A DNA stretch of 64,000 nt. Source: Acidobacteriota bacterium (GTDB lineage Bacteria; Acidobacteriota; Blastocatellia; Chloracidobacteriales; JADJPF01). The position numbers and the translations under genes were made by a program. Shown here one piece after another: positions 34,589-44,675 of the stretch (the first letter of the stretch is position 1; each line of letters begins with the position of its first letter). The stretch lies in contig JACQZQ010000071.1 in NCBI GenBank assembly GCA_016213785.1, forward strand, positions 17,143-81,142, read 5' to 3'. The notes beneath the pieces were generated by a model. It was not told where the DNA came from, searched no databases, and saw only the letters and a list, made by a program, of their open reading frames with translations.

Positions 34589-37327
34589 ATGAAAAAACTT
34601 ATTTTATCTATAGCTCTTATTATGACTACTTTTATTATTTCAGCTAATTCTCAAGCGCCTTTTAATAATGTTCGTTTTAACCCTGATGGCAAATATCTGT
34701 CAGATGTACCTAAGCCAGAAGATGTTATAGGCCATCAAATAGGTGAATATTTTACCCATTATAGCGAGCTAGCAAGCTTTTATCGTCGTATTGCAGAAAC
34801 CTCGTCTAGGGTAAAACTAATTGAGTATGGACGTACCTATGAAAGGCGTAAATTACAATTAATAGTTATTAGCAGTCCAGAAAATTTAGCTAATATTGAA
34901 AACATAAAGAAAGATACTGCTAGGCTTAGTGATCCTAGAAAGCTTTCTAATTCAGAAATGGAAAAGCTTATAGCTAAGATGCCCGCTACAGTGTGGTTAA
35001 ACTATAATGTACATGGTGATGAGTCTTGTTCAGCAGAAACAGCAATGGAAGTTGTTTATCATTTGGCTGCTGACCAAAGCGAAGAGACAAATAAACTCTT
35101 AAAAGAATTGGTAATTGTAATAGATCCCCTAGTTAATCCTGATGGACGGGAACGCTATGTTCATTTTTATGAGCAAGCTCAAGGAAAAGTAGCTAAAGCA
35201 GATAAAAATTCTTTAGAACATAACCAATCTTGGCCTGGAGGCCGCTTTAATCATTATCTGTTTGACTTAAACCGTGATTGGGCTTGGCTTACTCAGACAG
35301 AATCACAGTCTAGAGTAAAAACTTATCAAGAATGGTTGCCACAGGTTTTTGTAGATTTTCATGAAATGAATGTGGAATCTACTTATTTTTTCCCACCTTC
35401 AGCTAAACCTCAAAATGCTAATATTCCATCAATTATTAATAATTGGCTAAAGATCTATGGACAAGGCAATACAGCCGCTTTTGATAAATATGGATTAAGC
35501 TTTTATACTAGTGAGGATTTTGACCTTCTCTATCCAAGTTATGGAGATTCTTGGCCTTCATTAAATGGTGCTGTTGGAATGACTTATGAACAGGGCGGGA
35601 GCGGTAGAGCAGGTTTAAGTATAAGGCTTGATGATAGACAAAAAGTATTAACTCTACGTGAAAGAGCTTGGCACCATTTCTTGACATCAATTGCAACATT
35701 AAAAACTACGGCTGATAATAGAGTGGCTAGACTTAAGGATTACTATAAATTTAGAGAGCAGGCTATAGAGGCAGGGAAAAAAGAGACTATGAAATCCTTT
35801 GTTTTACTGCCAGGAAACGATCCTAGTCGTAGTGCAAAGCTAGTTAACTTACTAGTGACACAAGGGATTGAAGTAGAAAGAGTTAAGACTAGTTTCAAGG
35901 CTAAAAAAGCACATTCTTATCTTGGTGAAACTATTGAAGAAAAAGAGTTTCCAGCAGGTGCTTATGTAATTAACCTAGCACAACCAGCAGGCTTTCTTGC
36001 TAAAGGCTTACTTGAACCTGAAGCCGTGTTAAAAGACCTATATTTTTATGATATTACTGGCTGGTCGCTTCCATTAGCTTATAATGTGCAAACCTATTGG
36101 CTAGAAGAATTAGTTAGTTCTAATACAGAAAAAATTACCTCTACTCTTAGCCCTACAGGGCAAGTAATAGGTGGTCGTGCAACTTATGGGTATGTTTTTA
36201 GCTATGAGTCAAATGCTGCGGCTAAAACACTATCTCAACTACTTCAAGAGGATTTTGATGCATTTTTAGTCCTAAAACCTATTACTATTAATGGTAAAGA
36301 CTTTCCTCTTGGGTCAATTGTTGTTCCTATAGAGTCTAATAAAGCTAATTTACATGAAAGAATTGCACAACTTGCTGCTAGCAATGGACATGATGTAATG
36401 GCTGCTAGTAGTGCTAGGAGTCAAAATGGAATAGATTTAGGGTCAAACCGAGTTCGTTATATTCGTAAGCCAAAAGTAGTGGTGGTTATGGGGCCAGGAA
36501 CTAATGTAACAAACTATGGTTCAATTTGGCATTTATTAGATGAAAGATATGGGATACCCTTTATTGCTGTTTCAACACAACAATTAGGAGGGCTTGACCT
36601 AAGAGACTACAACACAATTATTTTACCTGATGATGATGGAACAGGAAGAAGTTTTCTTGGGCTAATTGGGAAATCTACAGTAGATAAAATATCTCGTTGG
36701 GTACGTGATGGAGGAACTTTTGTAGGGATTAAAGGAGGTGCTGTATTTGCTACAGCAAAAATGTCTGGGCTAACTTCTGTTACTTATCGTCTAATTGATC
36801 GCCAAGAGGAAGAGGAGCGAATTGAGCGAGAAAAACAACAAGAAAAACAAGATAAAGATTCTGCTCAACAAAATGTTTCTACTTTGCCTGCACTTGTAGC
36901 AAAAACTCCTGAAGAACAGCTAGCAGAAAAACTAGTTCCCTATGAAGAAAAAGAACGTAGACGTATGATGGAATCAATTCCAGGTACTTTAATGAAACTT
37001 AAACTAGATAACACTCATCCTTTAGGAATGGGCTATGACAAAGATCTAGTTGTATTAAATAATACTAGCCCAGTCTTAAGTTTAACTACCAAAGGCGATA
37101 ATATTATTTATTATCCTAAAGAGCAATTTAAGATTAGCGGGTTTATTACCCCAGAAAATGAGAAAAAGCTTTCACATTCTGCATATTTGCTTAGAGAAAG
37201 AGCAGGACGAGGTAGTTTTATTCTTTATGCAGATGATCCAGTTTTTCGTTCTTTTTGGGAAGGCACAACAAGACTTTTCTTAAACAGTATTTTGTTTGGT
37301 AGCCTTAGAGATCCAAATGTAGAATAA
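34589..37327 (+). CDS. Exported zinc carboxypeptidase, M14 family
   Basis: 912 residues. A signal peptide (KKLILSIALIMTTFIISANS, residues 2-21) is followed by an M14 domain to about 380: zinc ligands His142 and Glu145 in VHGDESCSAE, NPDGRERY, LNRDWAW, His258 in VDFHEMN, and catalytic Glu near 335 in MTYEQGG. The second half (about 400-912) is a beta-rich region ending LFLNSILFGSLRDP with a glutamine-amidotransferase-like segment (YNTIILPDDDGTGRSFLG, GTFVGIKGGAVF). This is the large exported M14 type frequent in Acidobacteriota and Bacteroidota-like genomes. It removes C-terminal residues from peptides outside the cytoplasm. Confidence 0.88.
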   Translation: MKKLILSIALIMTTFIISANSQAPFNNVRFNPDGKYLSDVPKPEDVIGHQIGEYFTHYSELASFYRRIAETSSRVKLIEYGRTYERRKLQLIVISSPENLANIENIKKDTARLSDPRKLSNSEMEKLIAKMPATVWLNYNVHGDESCSAETAMEVVYHLAADQSEETNKLLKELVIVIDPLVNPDGRERYVHFYEQAQGKVAKADKNSLEHNQSWPGGRFNHYLFDLNRDWAWLTQTESQSRVKTYQEWLPQVFVDFHEMNVESTYFFPPSAKPQNANIPSIINNWLKIYGQGNTAAFDKYGLSFYTSEDFDLLYPSYGDSWPSLNGAVGMTYEQGGSGRAGLSIRLDDRQKVLTLRERAWHHFLTSIATLKTTADNRVARLKDYYKFREQAIEAGKKETMKSFVLLPGNDPSRSAKLVNLLVTQGIEVERVKTSFKAKKAHSYLGETIEEKEFPAGAYVINLAQPAGFLAKGLLEPEAVLKDLYFYDITGWSLPLAYNVQTYWLEELVSSNTEKITSTLSPTGQVIGGRATYGYVFSYESNAAAKTLSQLLQEDFDAFLVLKPITINGKDFPLGSIVVPIESNKANLHERIAQLAASNGHDVMAASSARSQNGIDLGSNRVRYIRKPKVVVVMGPGTNVTNYGSIWHLLDERYGIPFIAVSTQQLGGLDLRDYNTIILPDDDGTGRSFLGLIGKSTVDKISRWVRDGGTFVGIKGGAVFATAKMSGLTSVTYRLIDRQEEEERIEREKQQEKQDKDSAQQNVSTLPALVAKTPEEQLAEKLVPYEEKERRRMMESIPGTLMKLKLDNTHPLGMGYDKDLVVLNNTSPVLSLTTKGDNIIYYPKEQFKISGFITPENEKKLSHSAYLLRERAGRGSFILYADDPVFRSFWEGTTRLFLNSILFGSLRDPNVE

Positions 37328-37374
37328 CCCTAAAATATTGGAAAGATTCTTAAAATAATATTTAGGGATCTTTT
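37328..37374 (+). terminator. Probable terminator of the M14 peptidase gene
   Basis: CCCTAAAATATT (37328-37339) and AATATTTAGGG (37357-37367) pair with one unpaired A, followed by ATCTTTT. It starts at the base after the stop codon. The short T-run makes it moderate. Confidence 0.5.
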
Positions 37375-37493
37375 CAGTATAGAATTCAATAGATGAGTTT
37401 AAAAGTAACTTTCCAATGAAGCTAGCAAAAATAACTTTTGCTAAATATAATGTAAGGCTACAAAATTTTTATAAACTCCATATTAAAAATAAA

Positions 37494-37907
37494 ATGGCAC
37501 GCCTAATTTTAATTGACGTAAAACTAGAAGCAGTTAATAGTACTCCTAATACACCTACAGAAGCTACTGTGGTACTTTCCTTAAAAGGCCAGCGTATTAC
37601 AGGGACTCATATTAGTGAACCAAACCAAGAAGACTTAGCGGTGATTGCTTGTGCTACCTTAAATGCTGTTCAACAAGCTTTACCTGTTTCTGTGGAATTT
37701 AGCTTACGTAATGCTATTAGGCTAAACCCTCAATTTCTTGACACCCCTCTTTTAGTGGTAATTGCTGATTTATCCTATGGGCGTAGTAAATATGAGCTTA
37801 CAGGGGCATGTCAATGTGAAGAGGTAGTGGCTCATCGTGGTATTGCTCAAGCAGCCTTAGATGCAACTAACCGCTTAGTTCAATTTATACTCTCTGAAAC
37901 TATGTAA
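37494..37907 (+). CDS. Hypothetical protein with two internal repeats
   Basis: I favour the start MARLILIDVKL at 37494 (about 137 residues); an earlier in-frame ATG at 37416 adds 26 basic, poorly structured residues. Two similar halves each have strand, turn and helix: TVVLSLKGQRITGTH...LAVIACATLNAVQQAL and LVVIADLSYGRSKYELTG...GIAQAALDATNRLVQFI. The pattern recalls the regulatory-domain fold of 2-isopropylmalate synthase, but this is a fold-level guess. No signal peptide. Function unknown. Confidence 0.7.
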   Translation: MARLILIDVKLEAVNSTPNTPTEATVVLSLKGQRITGTHISEPNQEDLAVIACATLNAVQQALPVSVEFSLRNAIRLNPQFLDTPLLVVIADLSYGRSKYELTGACQCEEVVAHRGIAQAALDATNRLVQFILSETM

Positions 37908-38069
37908 TATTTCTATTATTGATATATTTTGTTTATATACAATAAGTTAGATTGTTATTTTTAGAGGTTAATTAGTTCTTTTAATAATCCATATCCATAA
38001 ATTCCTAAAATTCCTAGAATTCTTAAAGCCAGAGATAAAATAAGTGTTGAAATTTTTTAACTATTGGAA

Positions 38070-41018
38070 TTACCAAAAATCTTCATCATCATCATCAGAA
38101 TGATAGCTATAACGACTACGATAACAAGTTTCACAGGTGGAATATTGATAAAGTGGGCCTAAGGCTTTTCCACATTGTTGACAAAGCCGACGGAGTCCTT
38201 TTTTACGAAGACTTCGCTCTATAAATTGATTTACTATAACTCTTTGTTCATCACAGGCTTCGAGATCAGGAAAATTGCTTAGGAAACGATATGAAAGCCA
38301 AGCATAAGTAGTAAGTATTTTTGTTAGACGTTCTGCTTCTTCAAGCTCATTATGACTTTGAGCTACGCTATTTATACTAGTATATTTTCTAGGTAAATTA
38401 GTAAGTTTAGCTATTTGATTACGTTGGTAGCTATTAAGCCAAGATTGCCAATATTTAATAATCTCAACATCTCGAATATCAACAGGGGCACAGGCAAAAA
38501 CAAGTCTATCTGAAAGTAGCATATGAGAAAAAGAATCAGTTCTTTCTGCTAAAGAAATAACTGCTTCCATTCTAGCAGAACAAAGTAGAGGGGATTTAAC
38601 TAACATTTTATCTCTAAAAAACTTTAGGATTTTTGCTAAAGTGCTAGTTTCTAAGACATTAGCAATTTGTTCTACTAAAGCAATTCCAGGCATAACTTGG
38701 CAATGGGAAATTTGGCTGTTTATAGGGAGTTTTAGGCTTTCTGCTATTAATTTTAGACTCCATTGGTTAAAAGCTCCAATAAAAGCTTTTTCATACATAC
38801 CATAACGACCAGCACGACCAGCTATTTGACGTATTTCTTCGCTATGTAATTCTCTATGTTCTTGCCCATCCCATTTTTCTGTTGTCCAAAAAAGTAGAGT
38901 CTTAATAGGCAAATTTAGCCCCATTCCAATAGCATCAGTAGCAACAACTACATCTGCTTCACCACTACGAAAACGCCTAGCCTCTTCTCTGCGAACCTCA
39001 GGGGATAAATTGCCATAGATTACAGAAATATTTTTTCCCATAGATTCTAGTTGAGCCTTTAGCCCAAGTACATCACGGCGAGAAAAGGCTATAAGAGCCG
39101 ATGCAGGCTCTATATCATTTAACTTAGAAGGTTTAGAAAGCACTTGCATTTCTGTAAAACGTTCACAATAAACAATTTCTAGAGGCTCTTCTAAATGTTC
39201 GGCAATTTTTTCTATCATTTTTATACAGCTAGGAGCACCTGTTAAAACCACATGTTTTGCTGCAACACCAAATATAGCCGTAGTCCAAGCCCAACCTCGG
39301 TCTTTATCAAAAAGCATTTGTGCTTCATCAATTACTGCAACCTCAACAATTTGATTAGTATCTATCATTTCAATTGTTGCAGCTAAATGAGTTGCTTGTA
39401 GTCGTATATCGCGCTCTTCTCCTGTTAAAAAGCTAGTTAAACAGCCTCGTTTTAAGAGTTCTTCTTGGCCTTCTAAGGCTAGGAGCCTTAAAGGAGCTAG
39501 ATAGCAGCCTGTTTTAGCTTGAGCTAAGATATTTAATGCTTGATAAGTTTTACCGCTATTAGTTGGCCCAACATATAAAGTAAGTCGTCGTGAAAGACTT
39601 CTAGCTAGTTGAAAATGTTCTGGATAGCTACCAATTCTAGTTATTCTCTCAGCCTCTTTAGCCTGTAAAATGCTTCTTGCTTGTTGGAAGGCTCGTTCTT
39701 TTATTTCATTAATTTGCTCTAAAACTTTTTTTACTGAAACAGTTTTCTTACTACTAGTTACTTTATGAAAGAATTTTCCAAGACTATTTATTAAACTATT
39801 TTGATCAAAATAAGGTTTTAATTCATCACTTGGCTCTTCTATTTCCAAATTATTTAAGGCTGTAATCTCTCGGCTAAGTGAAGCTAAACAATTATTTTGA
39901 ACATAAGAAAGAACTTTTTCAGCATATTCTTGAGGATTTTCTTGATAAAGCGGTAAGGCTATTCTCTCTTGCTTAGGTAATTCTAAAGGTAATCTTAAAG
40001 ATAAACTACGACCTGCAAAAGTAAATTTATGGCTGGTTTTTACTGCTTTAATAGCTAGAGTATGTTTACTAAAATCTACTGTTAGACCTTGTTGTGATAG
40101 TAGTTTAGTAACACTAGATTTCCATTTATGTTTTAATTCTCCAAGTAGTCCCTGTAAATAGTTCTCTAGCTTTGGGTTATTAGCTTGAGAGAGTTTTTGG
40201 TTAAGATTAAGGACTTTTATAAGGTTTAAAACTTCTTCTTGGAGGTTAGTTAGTTGGTTTTGAGTTTGTTTTATCCAATTTTGAGTTTGTTCTTCTACCC
40301 AGTTATTTACTAAATCAAACTCTTTTTTTAGGATATTTGATTTTATATTTTCTGGAATTGAGATAGAAAAAGTTAAAAAACCACTAGAGTTTTCAAATAC
40401 TTTTGCGCTTTCAATAGCTATTTGATAAGTACTTGTTTTCGCTTGAAAAATAATAGTTTTTCTATCATTAATAAATAGTTGGGCAAGGTGTTCAAAGACA
40501 TAGTTTTCTATGTCTTGAAAAAGATCTTTTACATTTGAATTTGACTCATTTAGTTTTGAGTAAAGCTTTTCTAAGTTGAGTGTTGATATATCTGAGTAGC
40601 GGCGAATTAGTTTTTCAATAGCCTCGGTTTTCCTCTTTTTTAGCACATCTTGGCGTTTATCTTTAGCTTCTTGTAACTGGGAAATTTGGTTAAAAATAGT
40701 GATTAGGTCATTGGGTAAAACCCATTGTCCAGGGACAGTTGCCGCTCCTCCAGGCGCTTCGCGTAAACAAATATATCCAAGTTGCCAAGCTTGTTCTGAG
40801 CTAATTCTATTTTTATCTATTTTTTCAGCAATTTTGGAAAGAGTTGTGGTGTATTGAGAGAGTAATAATTTTTTCTTCCAAGGTTCAATTAAACCTCGTA
40901 AAAACTTAACAGTTTCTTTTCTCCTTTCTATTTCTATTTCAGAAAAAGGGGGTATTTGTTGTAGAAAGCTAAGTGCTTCTTGAGTATCTTTCATCAAATC
41001 GTTATTAATCGCTAACAT
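38070..41018 (-). CDS. SUV3-like DExH-box RNA helicase
   Basis: I use the ATG at 41016-41018 (MLAINNDLM), with AAAGGT 7 bases before it; a start 30 bases earlier has no such site. About 982 residues. The helicase core starts near 475: LTLYVGPTNSGKTYQALNIL (Walker A), GCYLAPLRLLALEG, TIEMID, VIDEAQMLF (DEAQ near 570), VVLTGAP, then domain 2 with VVVATDAIGMGLNLPI and QIAGRAGRYG. These match SUV3/mitochondrial-type RNA helicases. The 470 N-terminal residues are unassigned and helical; the C-terminus has a zinc ribbon (CQQCG...CETC) before an acidic tail. Role probably RNA unwinding/turnover. Confidence 0.88.
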   Translation of the reverse strand: MLAINNDLMKDTQEALSFLQQIPPFSEIEIERRKETVKFLRGLIEPWKKKLLLSQYTTTLSKIAEKIDKNRISSEQAWQLGYICLREAPGGAATVPGQWVLPNDLITIFNQISQLQEAKDKRQDVLKKRKTEAIEKLIRRYSDISTLNLEKLYSKLNESNSNVKDLFQDIENYVFEHLAQLFINDRKTIIFQAKTSTYQIAIESAKVFENSSGFLTFSISIPENIKSNILKKEFDLVNNWVEEQTQNWIKQTQNQLTNLQEEVLNLIKVLNLNQKLSQANNPKLENYLQGLLGELKHKWKSSVTKLLSQQGLTVDFSKHTLAIKAVKTSHKFTFAGRSLSLRLPLELPKQERIALPLYQENPQEYAEKVLSYVQNNCLASLSREITALNNLEIEEPSDELKPYFDQNSLINSLGKFFHKVTSSKKTVSVKKVLEQINEIKERAFQQARSILQAKEAERITRIGSYPEHFQLARSLSRRLTLYVGPTNSGKTYQALNILAQAKTGCYLAPLRLLALEGQEELLKRGCLTSFLTGEERDIRLQATHLAATIEMIDTNQIVEVAVIDEAQMLFDKDRGWAWTTAIFGVAAKHVVLTGAPSCIKMIEKIAEHLEEPLEIVYCERFTEMQVLSKPSKLNDIEPASALIAFSRRDVLGLKAQLESMGKNISVIYGNLSPEVRREEARRFRSGEADVVVATDAIGMGLNLPIKTLLFWTTEKWDGQEHRELHSEEIRQIAGRAGRYGMYEKAFIGAFNQWSLKLIAESLKLPINSQISHCQVMPGIALVEQIANVLETSTLAKILKFFRDKMLVKSPLLCSARMEAVISLAERTDSFSHMLLSDRLVFACAPVDIRDVEIIKYWQSWLNSYQRNQIAKLTNLPRKYTSINSVAQSHNELEEAERLTKILTTYAWLSYRFLSNFPDLEACDEQRVIVNQFIERSLRKKGLRRLCQQCGKALGPLYQYSTCETCYRSRYSYHSDDDDEDFW

Positions 41019-41149
41019 CAGCAATACCTTTACATTATAAGTCAGCAAGAACTAAATCTTAACTATTAGGCCAACCGCTTTGATTATCCTACTACGCTAA
41101 TTTCTACAAATCAATGTAGTTAAAAATAATAGAGAATAATAAAAGCCAG

Positions 41150-41184
41150 AAAAAGAGTATTTAGTTTTAAGTTAAATACTCTTT
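41150..41184 (-). terminator. Terminator of the DUF6600-like lipoprotein gene
   Basis: AAAGAGTATTTA (41152-41163) pairs perfectly with TAAATACTCTTT (41173-41184); on the minus strand the stem runs into TTTTTCTGG. It lies 57 bases after the stop at 41241. Confidence 0.75.
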
Positions 41185-41240
41185 CTAGGTTTATAAGAGA
41201 CTGAAAATTAAGAGTTTAGGGTTAAAAATAACAAAGCGGC

Positions 41241-42614
41241 TTAGTCATCTCTGCCATGATGTTTATTATATTTTCTATCTTTGCGGTCACGCTTTTTCTC
41301 TTCTTTTATAGCCTGTTTTAAGGCGCGTCTTTCTTCTTTATCTAAAAACCTATCGTGTTTATGTTCATTTTTTTCATAGTAATAACCAGGGCGATCAAAT
41401 TTTTTACCAAGTTTTTTAGCTTGCCCTGGAGCTATTCTATCTTGCCCAGGCGGGATAAAGCCTTTATGTTTTTTTCCTTTATAATAATTATTATCATAAT
41501 CATCGTAATCATCGTCATCATCTCTATCTCTAGTATTTTGAAGAATTTCTTCACCTACTTTTGCAGCAATAGGAGCCGAAAGAATACGTCGGACAATTTT
41601 TACTCCAGAACGTTCTTCTAAAAAGCTTGTGCTTAAAGCATTGTTAACTAGTCTACCTTGGTAAGAATCAACTCCTCCATAATAAGTAGTGTTATTAACA
41701 TAGGTATGTGACTCTTTAATTGGCTTACGTGATTTAGTATAGGTAGACTTGTCATTTGAATTAACCATTGCTACAAACTCACGGGTAGGTAAAAAGACCC
41801 AAGCATTACTAGGAGGACTAAAGCTTTTTTCTTTATCATTTAAGCCAAAACCTGGAGGAATAGGAGACCAACCTACATATTCATCGTTAGCTCGCCAAGT
41901 TACCCAAGAAGGGGCATAATCATCATCTGGAACCCAAACCCAACCCAAAGGGCCAGCCTGCGCCCATCGTCCGTAATGAAAAACTCTTTTTCCCCAATCA
42001 CGTTCAGATTCCCACTGCCAACCATCTTTTGTAGATAGAAATTTTCCATCATTACAATAAGGTTGCCAATTATAACCAACCTCTTTAGGCCGCCAAACAT
42101 TGCCATAATTAGGATGTTTAAGCCATTGTCCACTGTTAGCTAACTCTTTTTCAAAATCATTTTTAGGAGCATCATTACTTAACTGCTCAAGAGTTGAAAC
42201 CATATCTAGATACCAACCCTTTTCATCTTTTACTAAAAAATGAGGAACAAAATTAGGCTCCATTTTCTGATAAACAAAAGCTGTATCTACACTAGCACTA
42301 TTGCTATTAATTTTTTCACCTTGTACTAAAACATTACTAAGTTCAGGGACAGCTAAACTATTATTACAATACTCCATAAAAGCTTGGAGGCTTTTATCTG
42401 GGTCTTGTTTTCCCTGTTGATCAAAAAAATTAATGCTAGAAGTAGATAAATAGCCTTTTGCTAAATCATAAGAACCGCTTTTACAAGCTTGATAAAAAGC
42501 TGCAACTATTTGGCTTGGAGAAAAAGTTTGCTCAATGGGAGCACTCTGGCAACTAGTTAAAAATACTAGAGGGGCTAGAAGAATACAAATCACAATGATA
42601 ATTTGTTTTTTCAT
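41241..42614 (-). CDS. Lipoprotein with DUF6600-like YxWxP repeats
   Basis: 457 residues. Lipoprotein signal with lipobox LTSC (Cys22). About 30-140 resembles an NTF2-like/DUF4878 domain (VAAFYQACKSGSYDLAKGYLS). About 165-270 is Trp/Pro-rich (NVWRPKEVGYNWQPY, GWQWESERDWGKRVFHYGRW, WVWVPDDDYAPSWVTWR), the DUF6600-type pattern. The C-terminal half is basic and Asp/Lys-rich (KKRDRKDRKYNKHHGRDD). It should sit at the outer or periplasmic membrane surface; biochemical role unknown. GGAG precedes the ATG. Confidence 0.82.
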   Translation of the reverse strand: MKKQIIIVICILLAPLVFLTSCQSAPIEQTFSPSQIVAAFYQACKSGSYDLAKGYLSTSSINFFDQQGKQDPDKSLQAFMEYCNNSLAVPELSNVLVQGEKINSNSASVDTAFVYQKMEPNFVPHFLVKDEKGWYLDMVSTLEQLSNDAPKNDFEKELANSGQWLKHPNYGNVWRPKEVGYNWQPYCNDGKFLSTKDGWQWESERDWGKRVFHYGRWAQAGPLGWVWVPDDDYAPSWVTWRANDEYVGWSPIPPGFGLNDKEKSFSPPSNAWVFLPTREFVAMVNSNDKSTYTKSRKPIKESHTYVNNTTYYGGVDSYQGRLVNNALSTSFLEERSGVKIVRRILSAPIAAKVGEEILQNTRDRDDDDDYDDYDNNYYKGKKHKGFIPPGQDRIAPGQAKKLGKKFDRPGYYYEKNEHKHDRFLDKEERRALKQAIKEEKKRDRKDRKYNKHHGRDD

Positions 42615-42631
42615 AGTTAACTCCTAATTTT

Positions 42632-43093
42632 CTAATCTTGCAAATCATCCTTAATTTCTAGCTTAAGGGCTTTTAGTGATAAGCTAATTTCCTTAATAAA
42701 TAAAACTAGAGATAGAATTAAAGCTATTAAGCTTAAGATAAAGAAAAGAGTAATAAGACTGTTTATATTTAAGCTTAAATGATATGAGGCAAAGAGACTT
42801 ATAACCAGTAGCGCAACAAAAAATATACTTGTGATAGCAGAGCTAATGGAAAACATTAGTATTTTTGATCTTAGGTAAAGTACTTTTATTTGTTGCTTAA
42901 TATTATTTTTATTAGAGCCATTGGAATTTTCAATTTCTTTAGAGAGTGCTCTAGCCCTATCCGTTGTCCTAGCAAATCTATTAGTCATAGATAAAACAAG
43001 TAACCCTATGCCTGAAATTAAAACTACGGGAGAAACAGATATTTGTAATACCTTAGTTACTTCATTTATCTCATTTGTTTGCATATAGTTCAA
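42632..43093 (-). CDS. DUF2721 membrane protein
   Basis: 153 residues. It begins near QISVSPVVLISGIGLLVLSMTNRFARTTDRARAL, the DUF2721 signature, with transmembrane helices at about 18-36, 80-103 and 108-132. A TTG at 43093 has an AAGGA about 4 bases before it; the in-frame ATG at 43084 is the alternative start. No role known for the family. It lies 17 bases upstream of the lipoprotein gene on the same strand and the two may be co-transcribed. Confidence 0.85.
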   Translation of the reverse strand: MNYMQTNEINEVTKVLQISVSPVVLISGIGLLVLSMTNRFARTTDRARALSKEIENSNGSNKNNIKQQIKVLYLRSKILMFSISSAITSIFFVALLVISLFASYHLSLNINSLITLFFILSLIALILSLVLFIKEISLSLKALKLEIKDDLQD

Positions 43094-43108
43094 CGTTTTC
43101 CTTATAAT

Positions 43109-43150
43109 TTAATAAGGCACAGAAAAACTAAATTTTCTGTGCCTTATTAA
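43109..43150. terminator. 18-bp perfect hairpin between SGNH hydrolase and DUF2721 genes
   Basis: TTAATAAGGCACAGAAAA (43109-43126) pairs with TTTTCTGTGCCTTATTAA (43133-43150), loop ACTAAA. It lies 16 bases after the SGNH gene's stop, so it terminates or stabilises that transcript, although its T-run is short. Confidence 0.82.
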
Positions 43151-43166
43151 AATTAAATATCACTTG

Positions 43167-44534
43167 CTATTGATTATCGCTACTGCTACCAATTAATTTT
43201 TTAAGAGCCTCAGCCATTGCTTCAAATTCAGGCTTAGCTATTAACCAATCCATTTCTGTATTAGTAGACTCTATTTGAGCACCTGTAACAGGTTTTGGTA
43301 CTTGAGGATCAGCCATTGCAATAGGAGCAACATCTATCATTGGAAAGCTCTTTTTATAAAACTTATTGATTTCATCAATAAAGATATTTGCTAATACAGC
43401 ATTAGCTGTAATACTTAAATGTATTCCATCAAAGCTAGCAACACCACCAAAATATTTATTAGTTATAAATAAATTATTACCAACAGCAACCCCTTTATCT
43501 TTAGAGGCTAAGGATAAAAATTTATTTATGTCAATAACTAAAAAGCCTTCTCGTTTACCAATTTTTTGAATGCCTTTATTATATTTTTTAATTGTTTTAG
43601 AGACTTGTTTAGCCATACTAGAGCGTAAAATTTGATTTTCTGGAATTGGGCCATTACTACGGCCAAAGACTATATCAATTAATGAAGAAAATGCTCGTAG
43701 AGTAACAAAATCTTCTGGTTTTATACCAGTTTTTTGAGTAAATGACTCTCTTGGTATTGGAATAAAAGCCATTAAATCTTTAGCAGAAATAAAGCCTGCT
43801 GTTGTTACAACATCAGGTACAGTGACTAAAATCATTTGTGCGCCTGTAGCTTTTGTACGACGTACAATTTCTTCATAATCGGTTAAAAATTTATCTGTTG
43901 GTGTTAGCAAAGAAAGATTAGAGTTAAAGGCTGCACCTAAAGCATCATTACCACCTATTAGCAAAATTGCTAGAGTTGGCTTAGGGCTAATAGTTTCAAC
44001 AAATTCCAATTGGCTACGTTTTATTGGAGGATTATCAGAGAGCCAAGGAATTCCTAGAGAGGAAAAAACAGCATCATTAGGTCTACTGCTATCAGGTCTA
44101 GCATTAATAATATCAGTAACTTTTGCACCACCAATTGCAAAATTATTTACTCTTACAGAAGGGTCAATACGTCCAGCATTTGTTGGGACTGGAGGTAAAG
44201 TAAGATTTAAGAAGGTATTAGCATTAAGAGGAAGAACTGGAAGATTAGGGTTTTTAAGAAAAAATCTGCTACCAAATCCCCCTTTCTCATCAATAATTCC
44301 TTGTCTTAGCTCAAAGCCTATTTGCTTACTTAAAAGGCTTAAGTAATTTTTATTTTGTGCATCTGCGTGTAATACTCCATCGTGATAGGAATGTGAAAGG
44401 CTATCACCCATTATAACTACTGAGGAAAAATCAATAGGTTTAGGGGTTTGCTGAGCCAAAACACTAGTTGACGTGCTTATAAAAAATAAGAGTAATAAAA
44501 AAATTTGCAGTTTTAAGAAAACTCTGCGAGTCAT
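43167..44534 (-). CDS. Exported SGNH/GDSL hydrolase
   Basis: I place the start at ATG 44532-44534 (MTRRVFLKL), as GGAGGG sits 4 bases upstream; an in-frame ATG 12 bases earlier overlaps this site. About 455 residues. A signal peptide (about 6-28) precedes the SGNH domain: block I VIMGDSLSHS with nucleophile Ser, block III GGNDAL, and block V FDGIHLSITANAVLA with catalytic Asp and His. It should hydrolyse ester bonds of lipid or acetylated glycan outside the cytoplasm; substrate unknown. It ends at a strong hairpin. Confidence 0.87.
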   Translation of the reverse strand: MTRRVFLKLQIFLLLLFFISTSTSVLAQQTPKPIDFSSVVIMGDSLSHSYHDGVLHADAQNKNYLSLLSKQIGFELRQGIIDEKGGFGSRFFLKNPNLPVLPLNANTFLNLTLPPVPTNAGRIDPSVRVNNFAIGGAKVTDIINARPDSSRPNDAVFSSLGIPWLSDNPPIKRSQLEFVETISPKPTLAILLIGGNDALGAAFNSNLSLLTPTDKFLTDYEEIVRRTKATGAQMILVTVPDVVTTAGFISAKDLMAFIPIPRESFTQKTGIKPEDFVTLRAFSSLIDIVFGRSNGPIPENQILRSSMAKQVSKTIKKYNKGIQKIGKREGFLVIDINKFLSLASKDKGVAVGNNLFITNKYFGGVASFDGIHLSITANAVLANIFIDEINKFYKKSFPMIDVAPIAMADPQVPKPVTGAQIESTNTEMDWLIAKPEFEAMAEALKKLIGSSSDNQ

Positions 44535-44600
44535 AAAACCCTCCATTTAATAAATTGTAAAAAATTAGGTAAGATTAAGTGATGGGGTGATTTTAGCATA

Positions 44601-44637
44601 AAAAATAATATAGCCTAGCATTTAAGGTACTAGGCTA
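44601..44637 (-). terminator. Terminator of the ROK glucokinase gene
   Basis: TAGCCTAG (44611-44618) with CTAGGCTA (44630-44637), loop of 11; on the minus strand it is followed by TATTATTTTTTA. It lies 39 bases after the stop at 44676. Confidence 0.72.
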
Positions 44638-44675
44638 GCCTAACAATTAAACTAATTAGTTTACAAGCAATTTTA

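Noticed and set aside
43109..43150. Considered as a mobile-element end because the 18-bp stem is perfect
   Set aside because: Position directly after a stop codon and a 6-base loop fit an ordinary transcript-end hairpin better.
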